Counted from the first letter of the stretch, positions 15,148 through 24,030 are shown. The stretch: DNA of 64,000 nt from Muribaculum sp. (GCA_009775095.1 VSOZ01000007.1:1-64000), one strand, 5' to 3'. The notes: a model not told the origin generated them from the letters alone. Translations and numbers: made by a program.

Positions 15148-16917
15148 TCATAATTCTTTAAGAAGTTTACGTACATAGATGCCTATGTTGGTTTCATGCT
15201 TGTCGATGCCGAGCTTCTTGCGGATGGCGCTGCTTATGTTGACATGGCTTCGTTTCTTCATGTAGTTGCCGACCTCCTTGCCTCGTAATCCTATTGCATA
15301 CAGACATACATAATTAATCTCCTTTATGTTAAGACCGTGGTCTTCGAAGTATCGGATGAAGCGTGGATGCGATACTTGAAAGGCTTGTCGGTTGGTGTTC
15401 ATGAACTCGTCGGTGTCCTCGGTCAGCTCCCTTACCCATGCGTCATAAGGTTTTATGTATTGGTCATTGTCGGTTATATAGCCGGCTAACAACGAGTTGA
15501 GCATCTCGATGCGTATGCGTATGACGTCGCGTATCTCCTGCGGCAACTCTTCCTGCGACTCAAGTAGCTGCTTCAGGCTTTCACTCTCATTTTCAAGTTG
15601 CTCGACTCGATGCGTGAGGTTCTCAGCCTCCAAAGTCTTTTTATCGCGCTCTGATTTTAGTCGCTCATTCTCCAGTGCTGTTGTCTTGGCTTTCTGAAGG
15701 GCAAGGTCTTTTTTGACTTTATTGCTACGGACAAGCAACAGTAGCATGAATATGCCCAGAGTTAAAATTATGATGCCTCCTATACACCCCCATATGATGC
15801 GTGATTTTAATACGGCATCGGCTTGTGCTTTCAGTTCTATCTGGTTCTTCTCTTCAATGGAGCGTAAGGTTTGTCTAAATTTAAGCGCATCTATAGAATC
15901 TGTCATGCGATTAAAGTCGAAGTATGTTGACAAGGCCTCTTTATAGTTGCCGATATCTTTATAAACAACGCAGGATATAGCCATGTATTTTAGAGTGTCA
16001 TATTCAACTCCGCTTTCATATACATGATTAAGTAATTGTCTCGCTTTATCGTTGTCACCCACTTTATTATATGCGTTAGCAACATCCATTACAGCATCTG
16101 TGTTTAGCTCAAACGAATCGACATGATTGTTAAGGGTTGTTCTTATTTCATCTTCGGAGCCAAACTCTATTGTATATGATAATATGTAGTCGTTAAGCAA
16201 ATAGCGTTGCTCATTGCTTAGCTCATTGAAACCATTACATAGATTTAAAATGCTGTCAGCACGGAGTCTATCTCCCAATACGATGGTGCCATTCAAGGCA
16301 TTGAGCAGACAATCGAGTTCATAATCTTTGCGCGACAGGCCTTTGTATGTATCGGCTGCTTTTAAATAGTTGTCGGTATAGCTGTCGAAATAATGGAAAT
16401 CATGATAAAGACATGCTTGCATGACGTAGGTTCGTGCTATGACTAACGAGTCGGTGCATTGTGGGGCGATGTCAATGGCTTTGGCAAAGGTGCTGAGGGC
16501 ATTGTTGCGGTCATTTTGATTCTGAAATATACGGCCCTGATAATAGTATGTGCGGAGTTTCTCGTCGGGAGTGCCTTTGCTGAGGTAGTAGTCGATGGCC
16601 GGCTGCAGTACCTCGAAACTGTCAATGTCAATGTAGTTTTTGTCCAAAGCCATGGACATAAGCAGGGCGTATCGCGCCCGGGCGGCCTTTAAGCCAAGAG
16701 TCTCCGTATTGATTGTGTCCAGTATGGCCATGGCGGAGTCGGGGTGTGTCTCCATCAAGGCTTCCGCACTGTCAAACGCTTTATTTTCCACATGGTTGTG
16801 GCAGGATGATATGCTGACTATCGGTGAAAGCGCTATAAGCACGTACAGTCGGCTCAACAAGCTGATTATGTGGCGGCTGCGGGTGGATATGGCCGCTTTG
16901 TGTGAATTGGTGTCCAT
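15148..16917 (-). CDS. Membrane TPR sensor with C-terminal HTH (one-component regulator)
   Basis: About 589 residues, starting at MDTNSHKAAI; a GTG 18 bases upstream is an alternative. A lipoprotein-type signal (lipobox SISSC) is followed by TPR-like helical repeats (about 35-340), one membrane segment (about 376-400; WGCIGGIIILTLGIFMLLLL), a long coiled coil (about 400-460; ENERLKSERDKKTLEAENLT) and a C-terminal LuxR-like helix-turn-helix (INYVCLYAIGLRGKEVGNYM, SSAIRKKLGID). The periplasmic TPR domain would sense a signal and the cytoplasmic HTH would bind DNA. This family is common next to DUF3244 and peptide loci in Bacteroidales, so it probably controls the operon that follows, perhaps in response to the peptide itself (inference). 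Confidence 0.82.
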   Translation of the reverse strand: MDTNSHKAAISTRSRHIISLLSRLYVLIALSPIVSISSCHNHVENKAFDSAEALMETHPDSAMAILDTINTETLGLKAARARYALLMSMALDKNYIDIDSFEVLQPAIDYYLSKGTPDEKLRTYYYQGRIFQNQNDRNNALSTFAKAIDIAPQCTDSLVIARTYVMQACLYHDFHYFDSYTDNYLKAADTYKGLSRKDYELDCLLNALNGTIVLGDRLRADSILNLCNGFNELSNEQRYLLNDYILSYTIEFGSEDEIRTTLNNHVDSFELNTDAVMDVANAYNKVGDNDKARQLLNHVYESGVEYDTLKYMAISCVVYKDIGNYKEALSTYFDFNRMTDSIDALKFRQTLRSIEEKNQIELKAQADAVLKSRIIWGCIGGIIILTLGIFMLLLLVRSNKVKKDLALQKAKTTALENERLKSERDKKTLEAENLTHRVEQLENESESLKQLLESQEELPQEIRDVIRIRIEMLNSLLAGYITDNDQYIKPYDAWVRELTEDTDEFMNTNRQAFQVSHPRFIRYFEDHGLNIKEINYVCLYAIGLRGKEVGNYMKKRSHVNISSAIRKKLGIDKHETNIGIYVRKLLKEL

Positions 16918-16961
16918 AGATGATATGATTGGCACAATATTATTGTCGGTTTTTGAAGCTG

Positions 16962-16969
16962 CAAAGTTA
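16962..16969 (-). promoter_or_regulatory. Candidate -7 element for the TPR/HTH regulator
   Basis: TAACTTTG on the minus strand, 45 bases before the ATG, matches TAnnTTTG. No TTG lies at the right spacing, so this is weak. Confidence 0.35.
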
Positions 16970-17073
16970 CAAATTTTCAGTAATTATGCCGACATTACAA
17001 CCGGTTTATAAGCGAACTGCTCGATGTGGAGAGCCATTTGGACGAGCGCTGTGTGAGAAACAGAAGTTTTTTG

Positions 17074-17081
17074 TAATTTTG
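17074..17081 (+). promoter_or_regulatory. Candidate -7 element for the CatA-like gene
   Basis: TAATTTTG matches the Bacteroidota -7 consensus 19 bases before the ATG. A TTG at -33 is not evident. Confidence 0.4.
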
Positions 17082-17100
17082 CAGCTCAAAATCATAGATT

Positions 17101-17754
17101 ATGAAGACTATTGTCGACATCGACACATGGCAGCGGCGCGACAACTACATGTTTTTCCGCGGTTATGTCAGTTCATGGTATGCGGTGACTACCGAACTTG
17201 AGTGTACGGAGGCTTTCCGGCGGAGCAAGGCCGACGGCAGCTCGTCTTTTCTGCGTTATCTTTATGCGGTGCTCTGCGCGGCCAATGAGGTAGAGGCGCT
17301 CCGTTACCGTATAGACCGCGAGGGGCGGCCTGTGCTGTATGACCGTATTGATATAATAACGCCCATAGCGGTGACGGGGCGCTCGTTTGTCACGGTACGG
17401 ATACCTTATATAGCCGACTTCGAGGAGTTCAGCGCCGAGGCTACCCGCATCATATCGTCGATATCGCCCGATGATAATCCTTACGGAGTGGAGGAGCGCA
17501 TGTCGGCTGACGACGACTACGGGGTGATACATATGAGCGCCGTGCCGAAGCTTTATTTCACGTCGATCACTTATACGGTGGCCGGCGGCGGACAGGCTTG
17601 CAGTCATCCGCTGAGCACCATGGGCAAGGCGGTGGTGCGCGAAGGGGGCCGCATGGTTATGCCTTACTCGGTGTATGTCGACCATCGGTTTGTCGACGGC
17701 TCTCACCTGACACGCTTTTTTGAACTTATACAGGAAAAACTGGCTCGGGTATGA
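17101..17754 (+). CDS. CatA-family acyltransferase
   Basis: A 217-residue protein, the usual size of a chloramphenicol acetyltransferase (trimeric CatA type) subunit. The catalytic motif HHxxxDG appears as DHRFVDG with the catalytic His at residue 195. The conserved region before it (LYFTSITYTV, the SHPLST block) also fits. CatA proteins move an acetyl group from acetyl-CoA to a hydroxyl. Many chromosomal members in Bacteroidota have unknown substrates, so resistance should not be assumed. The stop overlaps the next start by four bases (ATGA). Confidence 0.88.
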   Translation: MKTIVDIDTWQRRDNYMFFRGYVSSWYAVTTELECTEAFRRSKADGSSSFLRYLYAVLCAANEVEALRYRIDREGRPVLYDRIDIITPIAVTGRSFVTVRIPYIADFEEFSAEATRIISSISPDDNPYGVEERMSADDDYGVIHMSAVPKLYFTSITYTVAGGGQACSHPLSTMGKAVVREGGRMVMPYSVYVDHRFVDGSHLTRFFELIQEKLARV

Positions 17755-18122
17755 ACGGTTGGTTGACGATATTGATGTTGGTTGTGGCCAATGTATTTAT
17801 GACGTTTGCATGGTACGGCCATCTGAAGTTGCAGGATATGAAGGTTATCACCGATAACACTCCTCTTTATATAGTGGTGCTTTTGTCGTGGGGCATAGCG
17901 CTGGCCGAGTACTTTTTTCAGGTGCCGGCCAACCGCATGGGTTTCGAGGGCAACGGCGGCGCATTTTCGCTAATGCAGCTGAAGGTTATTCAGGAGGTGA
18001 TAACACTGGTGGTGTTCACACTGTTTACCGTGGTGTTTTTCAAGGGCGAGGCTCTGCACTGGAATCATCTTGCGGCCTTTGTATGCCTTATCCTTGCCGT
18101 CTACTTCGTGTTTATGAAGTAG
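17751..18122 (+). CDS. DMT-family (DUF486) small membrane protein
   Basis: A 123-residue protein with four predicted membrane helices (about 5-22, 38-56, 72-96 and 102-121) and the DUF486 words FMTFAWYGHLK, SWGIALAEYFFQVPANR and FSLMQLKVIQEVITL. The family is related to drug/metabolite transporters of the EmrE/DMT fold. The substrate is unknown. It is translationally coupled to the CatA-like gene (four-base overlap) and convergent with the GH3 gene. Confidence 0.88.
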   Translation: MNGWLTILMLVVANVFMTFAWYGHLKLQDMKVITDNTPLYIVVLLSWGIALAEYFFQVPANRMGFEGNGGAFSLMQLKVIQEVITLVVFTLFTVVFFKGEALHWNHLAAFVCLILAVYFVFMK

Positions 18123-18150
18123 ACGGCCGGGGACAGGTCAATAATTGTTG

Positions 18151-20367
18151 TTACTTGTAGTCAAATGTGGCTTTGGCTCGTATGTCGGTCGATGAAGAGC
18201 CTACGTAGGCCGTGAATTTGCCCGGTTCGGCAATCCAGCCACGGGTCGTCTCGTCATAAAACTTAAGATCGTCGGGCGTGATAGTGAATGTCACGGTCTT
18301 GGTCTCGCCGGGGGCGAGGTCGATCTTGGTGAAGCCCTTCAACTCTTTGAGGGGGCGAAGCACGGAAGCTTTGTCGTCGCCTATGTAAAGCTGTACGACC
18401 TCCTTGCCTGCTACTTTTCCGGTATTGGTGACGGGTATCGAAAGGGTTATCGAGTTGTCGGGGGCTATGACCTTGGATGACAGCTCGGCTTTGCCGTAAG
18501 CGAAGTCGGTGTAGCTGAGCCCGTGGCCGAAACTGTATTTGGGCGCTATTTTCTTGGTGTCGTGCCAGCGGTAGCCTACGAGTATGTCTTCAAGATAGCG
18601 CTCGTTTATGCTGTCGCCGGGGTAGCATATCTCGCCGAAAGAGTGTGCTCCGCAGTCCTCGAGTCTCACGGGGAAGGAGAAGGGCAGTTTGCCTGACGGA
18701 TTGACCTTGCCGCTAAGTACGTTGGCGAGCGAGTGTCCGCCCATTGAACCGAGATACCATCCTTGAAGTATGGCGGGAGTTTTTGCTTCCCACGGCATCT
18801 CGACGGCATTGCCGCTAAGGAGTACAACTACGGTGTTGGGGTTCACGGCCTCGATGGCTTCGATGAGTTCGGGCTGTCCGAAGGGCAGGCCGTACTCTAC
18901 GCGGTCGGCGGCTTCGCAGTCCTGACGGGTGTTCTTGTTAAGACCGCCGAATATGACAACAAGGTCGGCGTTGCGCGCCATAGCCACGGCTTCGGCACGC
19001 AGTGAGTCGTTGACCGATGCGGGCACCTCTTCCACAGCGTCATACATGGGTCGGCCGGCTTTGTAGCCTTGCGCGAATTTTATTTTGTCGCCATACACGG
19101 CTTTCATGCCTTCGAGCGGGCTTACCATATCTTTTACTTTTAATTCGCTGGAGCCGCCGCCTTCGTTAAGCATGCGCACGGCATTGTCGCCCACTACGAG
19201 TATAGAGCCGAAGCGAGCCGGGTCGATGGGGAGCAGGGGAGCACCCTTTTTGGTTACAGGCGAGTTTTTAAGGAGTACTATGGCCTCGTCGCCGATAGCT
19301 TCGGCAACCGCGTAATGCTCGGGAGAGTGTATCGAGCCGAAAGGTTTGTTGCGGTTCATGGCCGTGCGGAAGTTAAGGCGCAGCAGGCGGCGCACCTTGT
19401 CATCGAGAGTCGACATGGGCACTTCGCCTTTCAGAAGCATCTCCTTGTAGGGATTGGCGAGGTAGTAATCGTCGTAAGTGAACGCGCTCTCGGAGGTAAG
19501 GCCGTTGGTGTACGAGCCCATTTCAAGGTCAAGGCCGTTGAGCGCGGCTTCGCGTGTGTCGTGACATCCGCCCCAGTCGGTCACCACCACTCCGTCAAAC
19601 TGCCAGTCGTCCTTGAGGATTTTGTTGAGCATAAGGTCGTTGTGGCAGGCGTGCTGGCCGCGTATCTTGTTGTAAGAGCCCATGATAGACCATACTTCGC
19701 CATCCTCTACCGCGGCTTTGAAGGCGGGCAGATAGATCTCGTTCAGTGCACGGTCGCTGAGTTCCACGTTGATGTGGCCGCGCCAGCGCTCCTGATTGTT
19801 GAGGGCATAGTGCTTCACGCATGCCGATACTCCGTTTTGCTGCATGCCCTTGATGTAGGGTACGACAAGTACCGAGGCCAGATAAGGATCCTCGCCCATG
19901 TACTCGAAGTTGCGTCCGTTGAGCGGCGTGCGGTATATGTTGACGCCCGGGCCGAGCATCATGTCTTTTTCGCGGTACAGGGCTTCCTCGCCGAGTGCGT
20001 TTCCGTAGGCCAGCGACATTTCGGGACTCCAAGTGGCCGCAAGGGCGGTAAGAGCGGGAAATGCGGTGATAGAGTCGTTGGTGTGTCCGGCGTGGCCCCA
20101 GTCGTTCCAGTTGATTTCGGCGCGTACTCCGTGGGGGCCGTCGCTCATCCACAGGTCGGGTATGCCGAGTCGTGGCACTCCCGCGCTGGCAAATTTGCCT
20201 TCGGCGTGGCACATGGCTATCTTCTCGTCCAAGGTCATGCGTGACAGAGCGTCTTCGACGCGTTGTTCGAGCGGTAATGATTCATCAAGGTAAGCCGGAC
20301 GGTCGGCACCGGCGGCATAGAGGCCGCATACAGCTGCTGTGGCGGCGGCCAGAAGTCGTAATGTCAT
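18151..20367 (-). CDS. Glycoside hydrolase family 3 (beta-glucosidase type)
   Basis: A 738-residue protein. The start at MTLRLLAAATAAVCGLYAAG gives a signal peptide; the longer frame upstream is not protein-like. The GH3 N-terminal TIM barrel contains the nucleophile region FDGVVVTDWGG (Asp at about 264) and the upstream KHYALNNQE motif. The GH3 C-terminal alpha/beta domain (LVVGDNAVRMLNEGGGSSEL) and a C-terminal fibronectin-III-like domain (VTNTGKVAGKEVVQLYIGD) follow. It is periplasmic or exported and removes beta-linked glucose from oligosaccharide ends. It stands alone here, 17 kb from the glycan locus. TAATTTTG at 20420-20413 (minus) is a possible -7 element. Confidence 0.92.
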   Translation of the reverse strand: MTLRLLAAATAAVCGLYAAGADRPAYLDESLPLEQRVEDALSRMTLDEKIAMCHAEGKFASAGVPRLGIPDLWMSDGPHGVRAEINWNDWGHAGHTNDSITAFPALTALAATWSPEMSLAYGNALGEEALYREKDMMLGPGVNIYRTPLNGRNFEYMGEDPYLASVLVVPYIKGMQQNGVSACVKHYALNNQERWRGHINVELSDRALNEIYLPAFKAAVEDGEVWSIMGSYNKIRGQHACHNDLMLNKILKDDWQFDGVVVTDWGGCHDTREAALNGLDLEMGSYTNGLTSESAFTYDDYYLANPYKEMLLKGEVPMSTLDDKVRRLLRLNFRTAMNRNKPFGSIHSPEHYAVAEAIGDEAIVLLKNSPVTKKGAPLLPIDPARFGSILVVGDNAVRMLNEGGGSSELKVKDMVSPLEGMKAVYGDKIKFAQGYKAGRPMYDAVEEVPASVNDSLRAEAVAMARNADLVVIFGGLNKNTRQDCEAADRVEYGLPFGQPELIEAIEAVNPNTVVVLLSGNAVEMPWEAKTPAILQGWYLGSMGGHSLANVLSGKVNPSGKLPFSFPVRLEDCGAHSFGEICYPGDSINERYLEDILVGYRWHDTKKIAPKYSFGHGLSYTDFAYGKAELSSKVIAPDNSITLSIPVTNTGKVAGKEVVQLYIGDDKASVLRPLKELKGFTKIDLAPGETKTVTFTITPDDLKFYDETTRGWIAEPGKFTAYVGSSSTDIRAKATFDYK

Positions 20368-20539
20368 GATTCTATTCAATGGTTTAGGGTTAAAATCTAT
20401 TGGTTTATACTGCAAAATTAGCGTTCGCGCGCGTAACACACATTATATAAATGTTTGCAAGAAGGTAATATGCAACATTTCAACCATTGATACATAACAA
20501 AGTTGTCGGAATTAAGCTCTTATCCAAGACTTCAATGTA

Positions 20540-21486
20540 TTATTCCAATAGTGAAAGTCTGGCATCGAGAAGTTTTTTGTATGCTGTTTTCATCTTTTCA
20601 GACAGAAATGAAATGTCAATAAATACAAACCAACGGCCTTTGACTTTTAGGAATTTCTTAAATATATTTGCTATGACCTTCTCATCCAAATTCGAGGCTT
20701 TCATGGCTGTCTCAAAATCAGATTTCTTTAATTTGCGTTTCTTGCCATTTAGTGTAAGAGCCAATTCTTCCGTATCTTCAGGCTTTGCCAACGCGGTGGA
20801 GAGCATGTCGTATGCGGGAGTAAGTTGATACACTCCTTGCTGTTTGCTATATAATGAAAATTCTTCAGATGCATATCGGAATTACCCGTAATCCATGAAA
20901 AAACCACCTGTTCCCAATAGTTTACCAAATCGAGTTTTGGCGCGGATGAGTATTTTCCGATAGTTTTTGCGATCTGTTCGTAAGAACCTTTGTATTTGTG
21001 CTCGGTAAGATGTTCTGTCAGTTGACACATATCTTCCATCGGTAGTTTTTCTCCTGTAGCGGTTCTGTCAATACGACGGGTGATGTAGCATAACTCGCCG
21101 CCGGCGAATCGTATCAAACTATGGGGTACTACATTTATTTTGGCTAATTCGGCCAGATGCATAGTCAGATCTTCAAGTTCCGGAAGATGCTTGTAATGGT
21201 CAGATTGTGGCTTTAAGATGTATTTTCCCCATAATCCGACTATTGTGAAGCGTTTTGTTCTTGAACTATTGTCGCCATTATTTTCTAAATCCAACGACAA
21301 TTTTGCCTGCACGCCTGTCAATGTGGTCTTGCTCCTTATCACTTCTTTTGCTAGTCGAGTCAAATTGCTGCGGATATAAGGTAGCTCAGGAGCTACTGCT
21401 GTCATGAATATCTTTTTTGAACAAGCTTTATGAAAATCGGTCTCTCCATTGATAAGCTCTTTGTAGCAATATAAACATTTGGCCAT
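20540..21486 (-). pseudogene. HipT/HipA C-terminal kinase, frameshifted
   Basis: The kinase subunit of a three-gene hip locus. It starts MAKCLYCYKELINGETDFHK, with a CxxC...HxxC zinc-ribbon-like start. TLTGVQAKLSL corresponds to the HipA phosphorylatable loop region, and NSDMHLKNF is the catalytic-loop motif. Just after this the frame shifts. The conserved continuation (SLYSKQQGVYQLTPAYDMLS, then EDTEELALTLNGKKRKL) is intact in the next frame down to 20540. Adding one base to the run of four A (plus strand) at 20857-20860 restores a single frame of about 316 residues, the normal size. As read, the product stops early (about 245 residues) and lacks the metal-binding Asp of YDMLS, so it should be inactive. 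Confidence 0.8.
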
Positions 21487-21488
21487 AC

Positions 21489-21818
21489 TCAATCCTCCTT
21501 GTCTATTATGGGTTTGACTCCAACCGCTCCGATACAATCATTGCAGCATGCCAATAATAAGGACATCCTGTCGCGAGTATCGATTTTCCAGTTCTTTTCC
21601 GCAATGTCGAGTAACCATCCTTCGGGTATCAGTCCATCAAAGAACGGGAAGAGTACTTTGTCTCTGAATGGTTTTTCGGTTAATGGCAATGTCAGGCTTA
21701 TGGCCTCGGCCTTGTCGGAGTTTAAAAAGGCGGTATCGTACTCAAACATGTAGCCGTTATCGTCTTCCGTGATTATACCGGCTTTTATATCGCGGAAAAA
21801 TACAGTTGCCCGTTTCAT
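21489..21818 (-). CDS. HipS-like protein (HipA N-terminal subdomain as a separate gene)
   Basis: A 109-residue protein matching the N-terminal domain of HipA kinases (VFFRDIKAGIITEDDNGYMF, SLTLPLTEKPF, FPFFDGLIPEGWLLDI). In HipBST systems this domain is a separate protein, HipS, which neutralises the HipT kinase, instead of being fused as in E. coli K-12 HipA. Its start overlaps the hipB stop by one base (TGATG), and it ends two bases before the kinase gene. The order hipB-hipS-hipT agrees with known tripartite loci. Confidence 0.85.
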   Translation of the reverse strand: MKRATVFFRDIKAGIITEDDNGYMFEYDTAFLNSDKAEAISLTLPLTEKPFRDKVLFPFFDGLIPEGWLLDIAEKNWKIDTRDRMSLLLACCNDCIGAVGVKPIIDKED

Positions 21819-22033
21819 CAGCTGTTATTTTTATTTATTTGTACAACACCTACTTCACTTCCGAATAGATTTAAGATCTGGTTTACCTTGTCTAAACGGA
21901 GGGTTGATTTGCCTTGTTCCATTTCTCTTATGAAACGTAGTCCGACGCCGGATTTTTCCGACAGTTCTACTTGCGTAAGATTGTACTGCTTGCGCATTGA
22001 CTTTACGTATCTTGAAAGTGAAGTTTGTTTCAT
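21818..22033 (-). CDS. HipB-like XRE-family antitoxin/repressor
   Basis: A 71-residue helix-turn-helix protein (YVKSMRKQYNLTQVELSEKS, then GLRFIREMEQGKSTL) of the XRE/Y4mF antitoxin class. It would bind the operators directly upstream (22040-22136) and repress the operon. The first gene of the hip locus; AT-rich, unlike the lipid genes beside it. Confidence 0.9.
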   Translation of the reverse strand: MKQTSLSRYVKSMRKQYNLTQVELSEKSGVGLRFIREMEQGKSTLRLDKVNQILNLFGSEVGVVQINKNNS

Positions 22034-22039
22034 GATTAT

Positions 22040-22136
22040 ACCCTTTAGGGTGCAAATATAGTAAATTAAAATCTAATTATACCCTATAGGGTGTAAAAAT
22101 CATGAGAGATATGTTTATTATACCCTATAGGGTATA
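22040..22136. promoter_or_regulatory. Three palindromic operators at 41-base spacing, with the hip promoter
   Basis: Palindromes are ACCCTTTAGGGT (22040-22051), ACCCTATAGGGT (22081-22092) and TATACCCTATAGGGTATA (22119-22136). Their centres are 45.5, 86.5 and 127.5 past 22000, exactly 41 bases apart. A minus-strand -7 element TATATTTG lies at 22060-22053, between operators 1 and 2, so bound repressor would cover the start site and the -33 region. HipB is the likely ligand. Confidence 0.8.
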
Positions 22137-22169
22137 GTTTGCGATTTGTAAGGGGGTGTTATATAAAAT

Positions 22170-22195
22170 CGAGGCTGCGTGTAGACACAGCCTCG
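22170..22195 (-). terminator. Terminator of the aquaporin gene
   Basis: Arms CGAGGCTG (22170-22177) and CAGCCTCG (22188-22195), with extra GTGT/ACAC pairing inside. On the minus strand the hairpin is followed by ATTTTAT. It lies 25 bases past the aquaporin stop. Confidence 0.75.
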
Positions 22196-22220
22196 TGAAA
22201 GGTTCGGTTATGCGGTGATG

Positions 22221-22913
22221 TTATTTTACGAGGTAGGGCTTGACGGCCTTCCATGCTACGGCGGCTATGAGGGCACCTGCGAGCGGGCCTACGACCATAA
22301 TCCAGAAGTCGCCGAATGCGCCCGGGCTCCACAATGCGGGACCGAAGCTACGTGCGGGGTTTACCGAGCAGTTGTCGACAGGTATGCCTACTATGTTGAC
22401 AAGACCGAGGGCGATACCGATTGCGAGACCGGCAAATTTGCCGAAGCCGGCTTTGTCGTCAGTTGCACCGAGGATGATGAACACAAAGAAGAATGTCAGC
22501 AATATTTCGGCGAGCAGTGCCATGCCTGAAGTGGCTCCGGGCTGAAGCACGTTGGTGGCAAGGTCGTTGGCGCCGGTGATGCCTCCGAAGCTATATTCGG
22601 GCGACATGTTGACAAACCAGAACAGGAATCCGGCACCGATGGCGGCACCGATGAACTGGAATATCCAGTAGCACAGCATGTCCTTGAGGTTCATCTTGCC
22701 GCTGACCCACATGGCAAACGACACGGCCGGGTTGACATGGCAGCCCGAGATGTTGCCGATACAATAACACAGACAGATGAGGACGAGGCCGAAACATACT
22801 CCGATTCCGTAACCGCCTATCGACGGACCTGCCAATACCGCGCTTCCGCAAGCAAGCAGCACGAGGAACATAGTGCCTATTCCTTCGGCCAGATACTTTT
22901 TAAAATCATTCAT
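22221..22913 (-). CDS. aqpZ: Aquaporin (MIP family, AqpZ-like)
   Basis: A 230-residue inner-membrane channel with six helices and both NPA boxes, HVNPAVSF (NPA at 61-63) and SVNPARSF (about 183), the second followed by the conserved Arg of the selectivity filter. The pattern fits water-specific aquaporins (His in the fifth helix region is replaced by VDNCSVNP context) better than glycerol facilitators, whose second box is NPARD. It is the last gene on the minus strand of this block, 67 bases after DUF2461, and ends at a hairpin terminator. Confidence 0.92.
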   Translation of the reverse strand: MNDFKKYLAEGIGTMFLVLLACGSAVLAGPSIGGYGIGVCFGLVLICLCYCIGNISGCHVNPAVSFAMWVSGKMNLKDMLCYWIFQFIGAAIGAGFLFWFVNMSPEYSFGGITGANDLATNVLQPGATSGMALLAEILLTFFFVFIILGATDDKAGFGKFAGLAIGIALGLVNIVGIPVDNCSVNPARSFGPALWSPGAFGDFWIMVVGPLAGALIAAVAWKAVKPYLVK

Positions 22914-22980
22914 GTTACTTGAATTTTGAGTTGGTAAATAAAATGTATGTTAGGAAAATTAACTGTATTGCTTTGTCTTG

Positions 22981-23658
22981 TCAGACCTCCTCTTCTATTG
23001 AGTAGTTGATGAAGTCTATGAGCGGTTTGAGCAGTCTGAAGCGCTCCGACGCTATCTCGGGCCATGACGGGTCGCTGAAAAACGCTTTGTCGCACCGACA
23101 CCACTTGCCTATGTCCTTGAGGCGCAGTATGTCGATCATCGGGTGATCCTTGGGCCAGCCTTTGGGAGCGGTTTTCAGCCGTTCGCCCACCCATCCGGGG
23201 AAATACTTTTCAAGTTGCGGGTCGTGTGTTATTTCATGCCATTCGTCGTCGTTGACCGTGATGGCAGTACGTAGTTTTTTCAGCACCGGCGCTTCGGGAT
23301 GCCATATGCCTCCGTAAAGTCCGCTCTCGTCGGGCCTTATGTCGAGTTGCAGATAGTAGCATGCGCGGTCGGCGTGGCGTCCGTATGCGCTTACAAGCGC
23401 GGAGAAGTATATCTTGTAGGGCGTTTTGTCAAGAGAGAAGCGGGTATCGCGATATATGCGGTAGGCACACTCTTTGGCCGAGAATCTTTTCAATGCCGTA
23501 TCCCATTGGCCCATAAGGTCGATGAGCCGTTGAAGGTCCTCGAGCCACAATGAGCGCAGTTCGTCGTACTCGTTTTTGTGTGCGGCAAACCACTCGCGGT
23601 TGTTGTTGGCGGCGAGCCGGTTCAGAAAGTCATATAAACGCGGTACGTAGTATGTCAT
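22981..23658 (-). CDS. DUF2461 (TIGR02453) protein
   Basis: A 225-residue protein of the DUF2461 family, recognised from FLNRLAANNNREWFAAHKNE, the RIYRDTRFSLDKTPYK block and YYLQLDIRPDESGLYGGIW. It is cytoplasmic with no signal peptide. The function is unknown in all members known to me. It sits six bases after the DUF4834 gene in the psd-pssA operon. Confidence 0.9.
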   Translation of the reverse strand: MTYYVPRLYDFLNRLAANNNREWFAAHKNEYDELRSLWLEDLQRLIDLMGQWDTALKRFSAKECAYRIYRDTRFSLDKTPYKIYFSALVSAYGRHADRACYYLQLDIRPDESGLYGGIWHPEAPVLKKLRTAITVNDDEWHEITHDPQLEKYFPGWVGERLKTAPKGWPKDHPMIDILRLKDIGKWCRCDKAFFSDPSWPEIASERFRLLKPLIDFINYSIEEEV

Positions 23659-23664
23659 AATCGT

Positions 23665-23982
23665 TTATTTTATCTCGGTCCATTCGGCATCGCTTACCTG
23701 CTCTTCGGTCTCGTAGCTCACGTGAGTGCGCCGCTCTGTTCCGGATGATGCTATCTCTTCAAATTCGACATATTCGCCTTCCGACTTGTCAAATATTTTT
23801 TTCTTGCGCTCGGGTTGCGAGTGAGGATAGTGACGGCTGTGGGGGTTGCCGTAGGAGTATGACCGCGACCGTCCGTAGTCGCGGAAGTTGCGCCAGTTGC
23901 GCCATACACGCTGTATCATGCTTATAGGTACGGCTACAACCAAAAATATAAGGAGGAAAAATATTATTGCTAAAAAACTCAT
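23665..23982 (-). CDS. DUF4834-family small membrane protein
   Basis: A 105-residue protein with one N-terminal membrane helix (FLAIIFFLLIFLVVAVPISM), then an Arg/Tyr/Ser-rich linker and an acidic tail (SEGEYVEFEEIASS). This plan fits the DUF4834 proteins that accompany pssA in many Bacteroidales, to my knowledge. The function is unknown; the context suggests membrane lipid homeostasis. Confidence 0.75.
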   Translation of the reverse strand: MSFLAIIFFLLIFLVVAVPISMIQRVWRNWRNFRDYGRSRSYSYGNPHSRHYPHSQPERKKKIFDKSEGEYVEFEEIASSGTERRTHVSYETEEQVSDAEWTEIK

Positions 23983-24030
23983 ATTTAAATAACGGAATTT
24001 AGGGGAGATTGTTGTATGGCAGGGCGCCTG

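Noticed and set aside
17101..17754. CatA-like gene as an antibiotic-resistance determinant on a mobile element
   Set aside because: GC content and codon use match the host, there is no mobile gene near it, and it is coupled to a DUF486 gene; a chromosomal acyltransferase is more likely.
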